Assembly: GCA_049366695.1 (NCBI GenBank)
Contig: JBMNCR010000056.1
Location: forward strand, 85,326 to 149,325
DNA from: JBMNCR01 sp049366695
GTDB lineage: Bacteria; Bacillota; Clostridia; Eubacteriales; Alkalibacteraceae
DNA: 64,000 nucleotides
Reading direction: 5' to 3'
Shown here: positions 44,227-51,938 of the stretch, one piece after another
Numbering within the stretch: position 1 is the stretch's first letter
How the letters are laid out: the number at the start of each line of letters is the position of its first letter
The notes under the pieces: generated by a model
Database searches by the model: none
What the model saw: the letters and a program-made list of their open reading frames with translations, nothing else
What the model was told of the DNA's origin: nothing
Made by a program: the position numbers and the translations under genes

Positions 44227-44296
44227 ACGTGTAGTTAAATTAGACGGGACTAAAGCATCTTTTGGCTTGTATTATCAACCAAAACGCAAGAAATAA
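44186..44296 (+). CDS. agrD: AgrD-like autoinducer prepeptide with Ser in place of Cys
   Basis: 36 residues, MKKQMMLIASKLIKRVVKLD then GTKASFGLYYQPKRKK. It has the AgrD plan: an amphipathic N-terminal helix, a short core, then a charged tail after YxP. The core ASFGLY-YQP fits the clostridial pattern C-x4-Y-E/Q-P, with S25 in the Cys position, so a five-residue lactone ring S25-Y29 is predicted. The tail is basic (PKRKK), whereas AgrD tails are usually acidic. SD AAGGGG at 44173-44178, spacing 7; overlaps the agrB end. Confidence 0.75.
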   Translation: MKKQMMLIASKLIKRVVKLDGTKASFGLYYQPKRKK

Positions 44297-44324
44297 ATAG
44301 ACATAATTATATATTAAGAAAAGT

Positions 44325-44367
44325 ACATATAAAATCATCAAGTACTATGCTTGATGATTTTATATGT
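44325..44367 (+). terminator. Terminator of the agr operon
   Basis: A perfect 18-bp stem (44325-44342 with 44350-44367) and a 7-nt loop; the right arm contains TTTTATAT. No long T run follows. Confidence 0.7.
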
Positions 44368-44500
44368 GCAAAAATAATGTGTATATATAATAATAAATGA
44401 GTATATAATGTAATATATGTAAGACACATACATATTTATACAAAAATATCCTACATTATTATAAATGCTATATGATTATTTAAAGAAAAGGTGTGAAAAA

Positions 44501-44764
44501 ATGGAGTCAATTTTTATTACTAGCTATACTATTATTATTGTATATTTTTTTGTGAATATTTTGTATTTAATTTCAATAAAGTTTGGTAATGTTGTAAATT
44601 ATATAAAAGAGAATAGAAATGTATTTGTTGTATTTATTCTTTCTATATTATTAATTTATATATTTCTAACCTTGAGTATGTTTTCAATTTGGAAATTGTG
44701 GAATGTTTTAGTTGTGTTTTTTGTGGTGACAATGCTATTTTCATTAGAAAGATTAATGGATTAG
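44501..44764 (+). CDS. Small hydrophobic membrane protein
   Basis: 87 residues with three membrane helices (about 5-25, 38-58 and 63-82); not recognised. The helices are separated by short charged turns (KFGNVVNYIKENRN, then a WKLW turn). ATG at 44501 follows AAAGGTG; the frame extends upstream to 44465 without a SD. It lies just after the agr terminator and might be an agr target or an immunity-type protein, but nothing in the sequence proves this. Confidence 0.65.
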   Translation: MESIFITSYTIIIVYFFVNILYLISIKFGNVVNYIKENRNVFVVFILSILLIYIFLTLSMFSIWKLWNVLVVFFVVTMLFSLERLMD

Positions 44765-44823
44765 TATAAAAAACAGATAATTGGAAATATCGAATAATTT
44801 AATTATACATCATAATTGGAAGT

Positions 44824-44851
44824 TTGAATTTTTATTAATTAATGATATTAT
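44824..44851 (+). promoter_or_regulatory. Candidate promoter of the Cys-rich small protein
   Basis: TTGAAT (44824-44829), 16-bp spacer, TATTAT (44846-44851). Confidence 0.4.
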
Positions 44852-44895
44852 GAAACATATATTATTATAATAAAACTACTACAGAGGTGAGTATT

Positions 44896-45120
44896 TTGAT
44901 AAAGAAATGTCTATTAAATGAAAATAAAATATGTAATGATTGTGGACAGTGCTTGCTGTGTGATTTAGATAAAAACAAAGTATGTAATAATTGTGGTGCT
45001 TGTTTGGAAAATAATAATGAGTATAGTGTAATTAGAATTGATAATGTAGAAGACGGTATTGATAATGTATATAGTAGAGAAGATGAAAATATATATATGG
45101 ATTGGTTACAAAAAAGTTAA
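44896..45120 (+). CDS. Cys-rich small protein
   Basis: 74 residues. The N-terminal half has nine Cys arranged as C, CNDCGQCLLC, then CNNCGAC, resembling a zinc- or Fe-S-binding knuckle; the C-terminal half is acidic (DNVEDGIDNVYSREDEN). Similar tiny Cys-rich proteins occur in Clostridia without known function. TTG at 44896 follows GAGGTGAG; the GTG at 44887 is within that SD. It has its own weak promoter and a strong terminator, hence it is a single-gene unit. Confidence 0.7.
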   Translation: MIKKCLLNENKICNDCGQCLLCDLDKNKVCNNCGACLENNNEYSVIRIDNVEDGIDNVYSREDENIYMDWLQKS

Positions 45121-45156
45121 ATAGTATAGATAATTAGTCATAATTTTAGTAATACT

Positions 45157-45198
45157 AAACTCAACAACAACCTGCTTTTGCAGGTTGTTGTTGAGTTT
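45157..45198 (+). terminator. Strong terminator after the Cys-rich gene
   Basis: A perfect 19-bp stem (45157-45175 with 45180-45198) closed by TTTT and followed by a T-rich stretch. The longest stable terminator stem in this part. Confidence 0.9.
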
Positions 45199-45252
45199 GT
45201 TTTATTTTAGCGTTAAACAATGTTAACAAACCATAGATAAAATAATAAATTA

Positions 45253-45281
45253 TTGAATAAATATAATTTTGATGATATAAT
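45253..45281 (+). promoter_or_regulatory. Promoter of the corrinoid-methyltransferase pair
   Basis: TTGAAT (45253-45258), 17-bp spacer, TATAAT (45276-45281), about 100 bp before the start. No cobalamin riboswitch fits in the leader. Confidence 0.6.
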
Positions 45282-45384
45282 ATATTTTACAATAGTTATG
45301 TGTGCTTAAGAACTATATTTACTGAAATATAGTCAAGTAATAATACTTAAATACATATGTAACACTATAAAGGAGGTATTTAAT

Positions 45385-46017
45385 ATGTCAAAGATCCAAG
45401 AAGTAAAACAAAACGTAGAAAATGGCAAAACAAAACTTGTTCCTGGTTTAGTTCAGGCAGCATTGGATGAAGGTAACTCTGCACCAGACATCCTTCAATC
45501 AATGGTAGATGCAATGAGTATTGTAGGAGAAAAATTTTCAACGGGAGAAATATTCGTTCCAGAAATGCTAATAGCTGCAAAGGCTATGTCTAAGGGGGTA
45601 GAAGTGATTAAACCTCATTTGGCTACTGCAGGATCAGTTTCCCTAGGTACATGTATTATTGGTACAGTTGCAGGGGACTTACATGATATAGGTAAGAATC
45701 TTGTTTCTATGATGATCGAAAGTGCTGGGTTTGATATGGTGGATTTGGGAGTTGATGTGCCAGCGGCAAAATTTGTTGAAGCTATCAAAGAAAATGACAA
45801 TGTAGTATTGGTTGCTGCCTCAGGACTTCTTACTACAACTATGCCTGCACTAAAAGAAACTGTACAAACTGTGAAATCCAGCGGACTAACAGGATTCAAA
45901 GTAATTGTAGGGGGTGCTCCTGTTACTCCTGAATATGCTGCAGAAATAGGTGCTGATGGATATGCTCCTGATGCAGGTAGTGCTGCTACTAAAGCTAAAG
46001 AAATGGTAACTTTATAA
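45385..46017 (+). CDS. Corrinoid (B12-binding) methyltransfer protein
   Basis: 210-residue two-domain protein of the MtaC/MtbC/VdmA type: an N-terminal helical cap (about 1-85) and a C-terminal cobalamin-binding Rossmann domain with GTVAGDLHDIGKN, where H100 is the lower cobalt ligand, plus a ...GGAPVT... loop. It shuttles methyl groups between two methyltransferases. Excellent SD AAGGAGG. The coding sequence is clearly richer in G+C than its neighbours. The methyl donor is not indicated. Confidence 0.92.
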   Translation: MSKIQEVKQNVENGKTKLVPGLVQAALDEGNSAPDILQSMVDAMSIVGEKFSTGEIFVPEMLIAAKAMSKGVEVIKPHLATAGSVSLGTCIIGTVAGDLHDIGKNLVSMMIESAGFDMVDLGVDVPAAKFVEAIKENDNVVLVAASGLLTTTMPALKETVQTVKSSGLTGFKVIVGGAPVTPEYAAEIGADGYAPDAGSAATKAKEMVTL

Positions 46018-46039
46018 CTATTTATAGGAGGTAACGATA

Positions 46040-47050
46040 ATGTTAACAAAAAGACAAAACTTAATTGAAACAATCAGAGGTGGAAATCCAGATCGTTTTG
46101 TAAACCAGTATGAAGCTTTTGTATGTACTGATGCAATTTATGGGATGATAATGGGAGATCCTATTAGCGCCCAGGGAGGATTTCCGATGCCAGGAGGAGA
46201 ACCTGTAAAAAACGCTTGGGGAATTACTTTTGCATGGCCAGAAGGCACACCAGGATCATTTCCTATGCATGACGAAGAACACAAAGTGCTAAAAGATATC
46301 ACAGAATGGAGAGAAGTTGTAAAAGCTCCCAAGACAGATTTTCCACCAGAAGCATGGGAACCATTCCTACCTGCTATTCAAGCAATTGACCGAAATGAAG
46401 TTTTTGTAACAGTCTTTGTTGCTCCTGGTATATTTGAGCAATGTCATCATTTAATGGGCATGGATGATTGTCTTCTTAACTTCTATGAAGAACCTGAAGA
46501 AATGCATGCATTAATTGATTATCTTACAGATTATGAATTGAGATATGCAGCGGAACTTGTAAAATATTATAAGCCAGATTGTATCTTCCATCATGACGAT
46601 TGGGGCAGTTCTAAAAATTCGTTCATGGCACCAGATATGTTTGAAGAATTTATTGTACCTGCTTTTAAAAAGATTTATGGATTCTATAAAGAAAACGGGG
46701 TAGAGCTTATTGTCCATCATAGTGATTCTTATGCTGCTAATTTAGTGCCCCAAATGATTGACATGGGAATCGATATTTTTCAAGGTTGCATTTCATCAAA
46801 TAATGTTCCTGAGCTTATTAAAAAATACGGCGGAAAGATTTCTTTCATGGGAGATATCGATAATTCTTTAATTGATAGAGAAGATTGGACACAAGAAAGT
46901 GTTGGGGCAGAAGTACGTGCTGCTGTGGAACGATGCGGAAAGCACTATTTTATTCCTTGTATCACACAAGGAGGACCAGGAAGCGTATATCCTGGCGTAT
47001 ATGAAGCGATTACAGAAGAAATCAATAAAATAAATAAAGAAAAGTTTTGA
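46040..47050 (+). CDS. Uroporphyrinogen-decarboxylase-family methyltransferase (MtaA/MtbA-like)
   Basis: 336 residues with a URO-D-type TIM barrel. The likely zinc ligands are in LIVHHSDS and FQGCISSNN, with the conserved SFMGDIDNS. Such proteins move methyl groups between corrinoid proteins and a thiol or folate acceptor, or act as O-demethylases in anaerobes. It starts 22 bp after the corrinoid gene, its certain partner. No substrate-specific MT1, MttB-like or reductive-activase gene is present in the window. Confidence 0.88.
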   Translation: MLTKRQNLIETIRGGNPDRFVNQYEAFVCTDAIYGMIMGDPISAQGGFPMPGGEPVKNAWGITFAWPEGTPGSFPMHDEEHKVLKDITEWREVVKAPKTDFPPEAWEPFLPAIQAIDRNEVFVTVFVAPGIFEQCHHLMGMDDCLLNFYEEPEEMHALIDYLTDYELRYAAELVKYYKPDCIFHHDDWGSSKNSFMAPDMFEEFIVPAFKKIYGFYKENGVELIVHHSDSYAANLVPQMIDMGIDIFQGCISSNNVPELIKKYGGKISFMGDIDNSLIDREDWTQESVGAEVRAAVERCGKHYFIPCITQGGPGSVYPGVYEAITEEINKINKEKF

Positions 47051-47116
47051 TTTTCTAGATGGAAATATTGATAATAGTATAGAAAAAAAATAAGATATAT
47101 TGCTAAATATGATATA

Positions 47117-47142
47117 ATAGCCGGAGCTACAGCTCCGGCTAT
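47117..47142 (+). terminator. G+C-rich palindrome after the methyltransferase
   Basis: Arms ATAGCCGGAGCT and AGCTCCGGCTAT separated by AC. Very stable, but no T run follows; probable transcript end. Confidence 0.6.
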
Positions 47143-47314
47143 ACAAATTTGCATCAAAATTCAATGGAATGTAAAGAATTATTCTTATAAGAAAACGGCT
47201 TTTAGTTAATGATGATTTTAAGAAATAATAAAAAAAAAATACCAAAATGCGGAATGTTTATAGAATTTCACGTGAAGTAATTATTTTATATAATTTTTTG
47301 ATTTATAATTATTT

Positions 47315-48385
47315 TTAATCCTCTCTTAATTTAACAGCTTTAGCAGCTTTTCTTCTTTGTTCATCACTTATTGCAGCGTAGTGTTTTTTTGTAGTATTAA
47401 CATCCTTATGACCTAGAACATCAGCCACTAAGTAAATATCACCTGTTTCTCTATACAGATTTGTTCCGTAAGTACTTCTAAGCTTGTGGGGAGATATATT
47501 TTTAAGCGGTGTAATAATTTTAGAATATTTTTTTACAAGTTTTTGAATTGAACTTACACTAAGACGTTTTTTTTGCAATGAAAGAAAATAAGCATCTTCA
47601 TGACCAGGGTGGGGAGTAATCTTATTTCTTACTTCTATATAATTTAATAGAGTATTTTTTACTTCTTCACTAAAATATAAAATAGATTGACTGCCACCTT
47701 TTCTTGTTACTACAAAACTATTGTTTTCAAAATTAAAATGATTTTTATTTAAACCGACGCATTCACTAATACGAATCCCAGTTCCTAAAAGAAGTGAAAT
47801 TAATGCTAAGTCACGTTCTCTATTATAAGTATGATATTTTTTTTGTGATTTGGTTAGATTTTCACCTTCTTCTATGGTATCTAAAAGTTTTGCAATTTCA
47901 TCAACTTCTAAACGTATTATTGCTTTTTCTTTAATTTTTGGCATATCAACTAATATGGAAGGATTATTATCAATCATTTCTTTTTTGAAGTAGTATTTAT
48001 AAAAAGAACGTAAACTTGCTAATTTTCTAGATTTACCACTATTACTATTTGAGTATGAAACATATTCATCATTATTCTTGTAATGCGGTAGGGAATAGAA
48101 AGATAAAAATTCTAAAAATTTTTCTATTTCTACAGAAGAAATTCTATCAATTTCTTCAAGGGAAAGTTCTTTTATTTCTCTACCATAAAAATCATCGAGT
48201 TCTTGAGTTATAAAGTAGAAGAAGGTTCTTAGATCAAAAGCATATGCAATTCTAGTTTTTATAGATGTTATTGGCTCTATACCTCTGAAAAAGTTTTCGC
48301 AAAATACAGGTAATTGATTTATCAATTCTCTTAATTTCAAAGTAAGTTTTAAATTTTGTTCTTTAGAGAAGTTTTCATTTTTCAT
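47315..48385 (-). CDS. Tyrosine recombinase (XerC/XerS-like), complete active site
   Basis: 356 residues, the length of XerS-type recombinases. Full catalytic set: R205 (GTGIRISECVG), K229, H300 and R303 (SPHKLRSTYG), H326 (LGHKDVNTT) and Tyr336 (KKHYAAI). An N-terminal SAM-like core-binding domain precedes. The start has SD GGAGTG. It could resolve chromosome dimers or serve a mobile or invertible element; only a dif-like site or synteny would decide. Confidence 0.88.
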   Translation of the reverse strand: MKNENFSKEQNLKLTLKLRELINQLPVFCENFFRGIEPITSIKTRIAYAFDLRTFFYFITQELDDFYGREIKELSLEEIDRISSVEIEKFLEFLSFYSLPHYKNNDEYVSYSNSNSGKSRKLASLRSFYKYYFKKEMIDNNPSILVDMPKIKEKAIIRLEVDEIAKLLDTIEEGENLTKSQKKYHTYNRERDLALISLLLGTGIRISECVGLNKNHFNFENNSFVVTRKGGSQSILYFSEEVKNTLLNYIEVRNKITPHPGHEDAYFLSLQKKRLSVSSIQKLVKKYSKIITPLKNISPHKLRSTYGTNLYRETGDIYLVADVLGHKDVNTTKKHYAAISDEQRRKAAKAVKLRED

Positions 48386-48522
48386 TTATTTCACTCCAAT
48401 TATTGGGAAGTAGTATAAGTATAATTATTGTTCTATATTTAAATACTAACACAACTTTCCGTTAAAGACAAGTTTAATGTAAAGTAGAGTATTTTATATA
48501 CTATTTTATAGATAATTCATAT

Positions 48523-48556
48523 AAAAAAAGCTCACTATTAATATAGTTAAGCTTTT
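48523..48556 (-). terminator. Terminator of the 52-aa membrane protein gene
   Basis: On the minus strand AAAGCT..AACTAT pairs with ATAGTGAGCTTT (one bulge), followed by seven T. Confidence 0.65.
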
Positions 48557-48564
48557 CAATATAA

Positions 48565-48723
48565 TTATTTTAACTTTTCCTTGTATATATTTGATGATTT
48601 CATCATTAATCCGCCTAAAAGTCCTGTTACAATAACTAGATCATATTTGTCGGCTAAAAACATACTTATAATAAAAATTGACAGTCCTAGGGTAAAACTA
48701 ACCTCAGACTTAATATGTTTCAC
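48565..48723 (-). CDS. Small membrane protein between two recombinases
   Basis: 52 residues starting MKHIKSEVSFTLGLSIFIIS, with two short hydrophobic segments (about residues 10-24 and 30-42) separated by ADKYD, ending in a basic KSSNIYKEKLK. GTG start behind AAGGGGGAAATTAAA, and its own terminator 10 bp downstream. Too short for routine gene calling, but SD, length and terminator support a real gene. Function unknown. The opposite-strand frame at 48581-48781 is its shadow. Confidence 0.65.
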   Translation of the reverse strand: MKHIKSEVSFTLGLSIFIISMFLADKYDLVIVTGLLGGLMMKSSNIYKEKLK

Positions 48724-48952
48724 TTTAATTTCCCCCTTTTTAAAAAAACTAAAGTTTAAAATAGCATTACATGTAAGTTAGTAATAGTATATTCCATTTC
48801 TGGCTTGTATTATGTCAAAATATCTGCATTTAATTTATTTTAGTTAATTATGTAGTGGAGACAAAAAATAAACGCTTATTTGGCAAATATGAGCTTAATT
48901 TTTACAAATGTAGTTATTCAAATAATAATTTAAAATACTATTATGTTAGCCT

Positions 48953-49840
48953 TTAATTTTCATTAATATATATTTCTGTGGATGCTAAACTGCTATGACC
49001 TAAAAACTTTTGTAGAGTTTTTACATCTACTTCTATATTATCATATTGTAATTTTGCAGCAGTATGTCTAAGTGTATTTGGAGAAATACCTTCATTCAAA
49101 TTAGCATTATCCACGTGGCATTTTAAAAGATTTTGTACTGTGCGATTACTTATTTTAGTTTTTCTTTGACTTAAAAATAAAAACTCATTTTCACAGTCAG
49201 GTCTTTCAGAAGTTATATATTCTAATAGAATATCTCTACACACTTGATTGAGTTGTAATATTCTTTCTTTAGTTTTATTAATAATTTTTAAAGTACTATA
49301 GTCAGAATCTATGTCTATGAGTTTTATATTTGTTAATTCAGATAGTCTTAATCCACAATTTATAAATAATATAATAATTGCTTTGTCCCTTAATTTATGT
49401 CGACCATTTATTTGCTTTAATAGTTTTGATACTGTATCAAGATTTATAGATTTTGGTTCTTTTTTATATATCTTCGATGTTTGCAATCCAATAACAGGAT
49501 TATTATCTAAAACTCTAATTATATGTACTGTAAAATTAAAAAATGAATTTAAGCTGGATATCTTTCTATTATTAGCATATTCATTATTATTTCTCTCCTT
49601 TGAAATAAAGTTTAAATAAGCATAAATATCTGCTAATTGAATTCTCTTCAAAAGAGCCACATCAATTTCGGAAATATCAATATTATCAAAATCTATATTC
49701 TCGCAGCGTAGAAATCTTTTTATAATATATTTGAAAAATAGCTTTAAATCGTAATAATAAGCTTTTATTGTTTTAGAAGACATGTTTTTAGTTTCTTGTA
49801 AGTAGTTAAGATATTTATCTAATATTTCTGATATATTCAT
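48953..49840 (-). CDS. Tyrosine recombinase (XerC/D-like) with altered HxxR box
   Basis: 295 residues. R165 (CGLRLSELTN), a Lys in the KTKER hairpin, H282 (LGHSSLAST) and the C-terminal nucleophile Y291 are present. The box normally reading H-x-L-R-H is N255-T-L-R258-H259, so the first catalytic His is Asn. The frame extends 37 codons further, but ATG at 49840 has SD GGGGG. The N-terminal core-binding domain is intact (MNISEILDKYLNYLQETKNM). A 26-bp palindrome lies over its promoter. Confidence 0.86.
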   Translation of the reverse strand: MNISEILDKYLNYLQETKNMSSKTIKAYYYDLKLFFKYIIKRFLRCENIDFDNIDISEIDVALLKRIQLADIYAYLNFISKERNNNEYANNRKISSLNSFFNFTVHIIRVLDNNPVIGLQTSKIYKKEPKSINLDTVSKLLKQINGRHKLRDKAIIILFINCGLRLSELTNIKLIDIDSDYSTLKIINKTKERILQLNQVCRDILLEYITSERPDCENEFLFLSQRKTKISNRTVQNLLKCHVDNANLNEGISPNTLRHTAAKLQYDNIEVDVKTLQKFLGHSSLASTEIYINEN

Positions 49841-49861
49841 CGATATAACCCCCAATGAAAT

Positions 49862-49901
49862 AATTATAACATAAAATTGCGCGAAATAAATATTTCGCGC
49901 A
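49862..49901 (-). promoter_or_regulatory. Extended -10 promoter and 26-bp palindrome before the recombinase
   Basis: Minus-strand TGTTATAAT ends at 49862. The palindrome 49876-49901 has perfect 12-bp arms (TTGCGCGAAATA and its reverse complement) with a 2-bp spacer and spans the -35 region. Its CGCG cores stand out in this A+T-rich DNA. Confidence 0.6.
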
Positions 49902-50003
49902 ATAATTTTCGTTAAAAGCAGATTAATTATTATTTTTGATTTATTTACCATTGAGATAATACATTAATAATAGATATGTAAATCAACAAAAGTAATATTA
50001 TTA

Positions 50004-50032
50004 TTGACTTCTGTCTTTAGAACATTTATAAT
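50004..50032 (+). promoter_or_regulatory. Promoter of tRNA-Trp
   Basis: TTGACT (50004-50009), 17-bp spacer, TATAAT (50027-50032), 19 bp before the tRNA. Confidence 0.75.
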
Positions 50033-50051
50033 AATATTTGTCTCATTTTGT

Positions 50052-50127
50052 AGGGGTATAGCTCAGTTGGTAGAGCAGTGGTCTCCAAAACCACGTGCCG
50101 AGGGTTCAAGTCCTTCTACCCCTGCCA
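50052..50127 (+). tRNA. tRNA-Trp (CCA)
   Basis: Acceptor AGGGGTA/TACCCCT, anticodon arm GTGGT-CTCCAAA-ACCAC (anticodon CCA), T loop TTCAAGT, encoded CCA end. Single-gene unit with own promoter and terminator. Confidence 0.97.
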
Positions 50128-50140
50128 ATAATGATAGTTT

Positions 50141-50170
50141 AACTTGATATTTTTTATATCAAGTTTTTTT
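50141..50170 (+). terminator. Terminator of tRNA-Trp
   Basis: 10-bp stem AACTTGATAT / ATATCAAGTT with a TTTTT loop, followed by a T run. Confidence 0.9.
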
Positions 50171-50208
50171 TGTTATAATAATATTATCAAGAAAGATGGT
50201 AAAATAAT

Positions 50209-50421
50209 ATGAAAAAAATTAAAGAGAGATTATTCGAAGAATTCTTAGAAATACTATTAACTACGCTATTATTTGCAATTGCTTTTGTTGTTAACAAAGT
50301 ATTCAATCTAAATATGGAAAATTATTTAGAATTAATTGTTGAAGTATTTACAATCGTAATAATAGTATCTGTTGTTTTATTCATTTTATTAAAAGAAAAA
50401 ACGTGGAAAAAGTTAAAATAA
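50209..50421 (+). CDS. Small membrane protein, hypothetical
   Basis: 70 residues with a charged N-terminus (MKKIKERLFEEFLE), two membrane helices (about 15-33 and 43-61) and a basic tail (KEKTWKKLK). Not recognised. A SD-like AAAGATGG lies 12-20 nt before the ATG, only moderately good. It stands alone between tRNA-Trp and a GNAT gene. The following 260 bp hold only A+T-rich sequence with a short ATGTT/AACAT hairpin. Confidence 0.55.
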   Translation: MKKIKERLFEEFLEILLTTLLFAIAFVVNKVFNLNMENYLELIVEVFTIVIIVSVVLFILLKEKTWKKLK

Positions 50422-50682
50422 TAGAAAGTAAAAAGCAATTTTATTTTATACACCTATACAGATGTACTCTTGTGTTACCTGTTATAGATTAGTATAAAAT
50501 GTTGTAAAACATCCCCCACTTTTACCTTTTTCGTATTCTTAAGATTATCTCCTATCAACTTCATAATGAAAATAGTTACTATTGTAGAAACTTAGAAATC
50601 CGTTATAATTTTCATATAAGTTAGGTCAAAATTGTAGAATATTACAATGTATTAATATGAATAACTCAATCAGGAGGAAAAC

Positions 50683-51117
50683 ATGATTAGAGAGTTGAAA
50701 ATTGAAGAAATAAACAAAATAATGAGAATATGGAAAGAGTCAACAATAAAGGCTCATAAGTTTATACCAGAGAGTTATTGGTTAAAGAATTATTCGTTAG
50801 TAAAAGAAACCTATATTCCAATGGCAAATACATTTGTTTATATAGAAAAGGAGAAAATCAAAGGGTTTATTAGCATTATCAATGATGAGTTTATAGGAGC
50901 AATATTTGTTGATATAAATTATCAAGGACAAGGTGTAGGCACATCATTAATAGACTTTGTGAAAAATAAATATAATAAATTAAATTTAGCAGTATATAAA
51001 GAAAATGAAGAATCAGTAGGATTTTATAAAAAAATGGGTTTTATAATTCAAAGACAACAAGTAAATAAAGATACTGATAAAGCGGAATTTATTATGAGTT
51101 GGTCGATATTAACGTAA
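50683..51117 (+). CDS. GNAT family N-acetyltransferase
   Basis: 144 residues. The acetyl-CoA loop QGQGVG is at about residues 85-90 (NYQGQGVGTSLIDF), followed by NLAVYKENEESVGFYKKMGF, which is motif B of GNATs. It resembles the YiaC/PhnO-like group of small protein or metabolite acetyltransferases. SD AGGAGG. Substrate cannot be inferred; it is a monocistronic accessory gene. Confidence 0.85.
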   Translation: MIRELKIEEINKIMRIWKESTIKAHKFIPESYWLKNYSLVKETYIPMANTFVYIEKEKIKGFISIINDEFIGAIFVDINYQGQGVGTSLIDFVKNKYNKLNLAVYKENEESVGFYKKMGFIIQRQQVNKDTDKAEFIMSWSILT

Positions 51118-51253
51118 TAATAGAAGCATTGAAAATTTTATTATTAATAATATCGCTTTATCTGAACTCACACCTTTCTTTCATAATAAAATACAGCACC
51201 TTACTTAAATATAGTGAATAAGATAGTATAGAACTATGAAAGGAATGAGTAAT

Positions 51254-51826
51254 TTGTATAATATTTTCAAACCATATCCATGTCCTTACTATTATAACAG
51301 ACCTATGTATCAAGGACATAATATGCATAATTATTATAGAAAAAATCCATATCATCAGTGGTGTAAAAGACCAATGTATAATGCAGACTTATGGAGAAAA
51401 TTTATTAATCTGAAGGATTATGGTCCAGAACCATTTGTAATCAATATTGATAAGGCGACGAAACAAAATACTAATTATCGTACTACTTTGTGGACAGGAA
51501 ACCATTTACAACTTACCTTGATGAGCATTAATCCGGGGGAAGATATCGGTTTAGAAGTTCATCCTAACCTTGATCAATTTGTACGTATTGAAGAAGGCCA
51601 AGGGATTGTGAAAATGGGTGATACAAAAGATAGTTTAGATTTTCAACAACAAGTTTACGATGGTTATGCATTTATCATCCCTGCTGGTCAATGGCACAAT
51701 CTAATCAATACAGGCTATACACCTCTTAAATTGTACTCTATTTATGCACCACCTGAGCATCCACATGGCACTATACATGAAACGAAAGCAGATGCAGAAG
51801 CTGCAGAAAAAAACCATAATCATTAA
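51254..51826 (+). CDS. Cupin-domain protein with Tyr/Pro/His-rich N-terminus
   Basis: About 190 residues. The N-terminal 45 residues are rich in Y, P, H and N (NIFKPYPCPYYYNRPMYQGH), like spore-coat proteins. The cupin core has GLEVHPNLDQF, EGQGIVKMG and PAGQWHNLIN, giving a His/His/Glu-type metal site. TTG at 51254 has the best-placed SD (AAAGGA); ATGs at 51236 and 51245 lie before or on it. A role in the spore surface is an inference from composition. Confidence 0.75.
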   Translation: MYNIFKPYPCPYYYNRPMYQGHNMHNYYRKNPYHQWCKRPMYNADLWRKFINLKDYGPEPFVINIDKATKQNTNYRTTLWTGNHLQLTLMSINPGEDIGLEVHPNLDQFVRIEEGQGIVKMGDTKDSLDFQQQVYDGYAFIIPAGQWHNLINTGYTPLKLYSIYAPPEHPHGTIHETKADAEAAEKNHNH

Positions 51827-51880
51827 GATTACTACTAACTAAACATAAATATAGATTTCATTTATGGGATTACATTATTT

Positions 51881-51919
51881 AATCACTCTGCACGGCAGTG
51901 CAGGGTGATTATTTATTTT
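51881..51919. terminator. Terminator between convergent cupin and pentapeptide genes
   Basis: A 13-bp stem (AATCACTCTGCAC / GTGCAGGGTGATT, one wobble) with a GGCA loop, followed by a T-rich stretch. Confidence 0.8.
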
Positions 51920-51938
51920 TATTTCCTATCTCTTCCCT

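Noticed and set aside
45199..45384. Cobalamin riboswitch before the corrinoid gene
   Set aside because: The leader is about 100 nt and lacks the conserved B12-box-like core; only a promoter is visible.
45615..46073. 152-codon minus-strand frame opposite the corrinoid gene
   Set aside because: Shadow of the well-supported plus-strand gene, created by its G+C-richer codons.
48581..48781. 66-codon plus-strand frame between the recombinases
   Set aside because: Antisense to the minus-strand 52-aa gene, which has SD and terminator; this one has neither.
50052..50127. tRNA-Trp as attachment site of an integrated element
   Set aside because: Two recombinases are near, but no second copy of the tRNA 3' end and no phage or conjugation genes are seen in the window.
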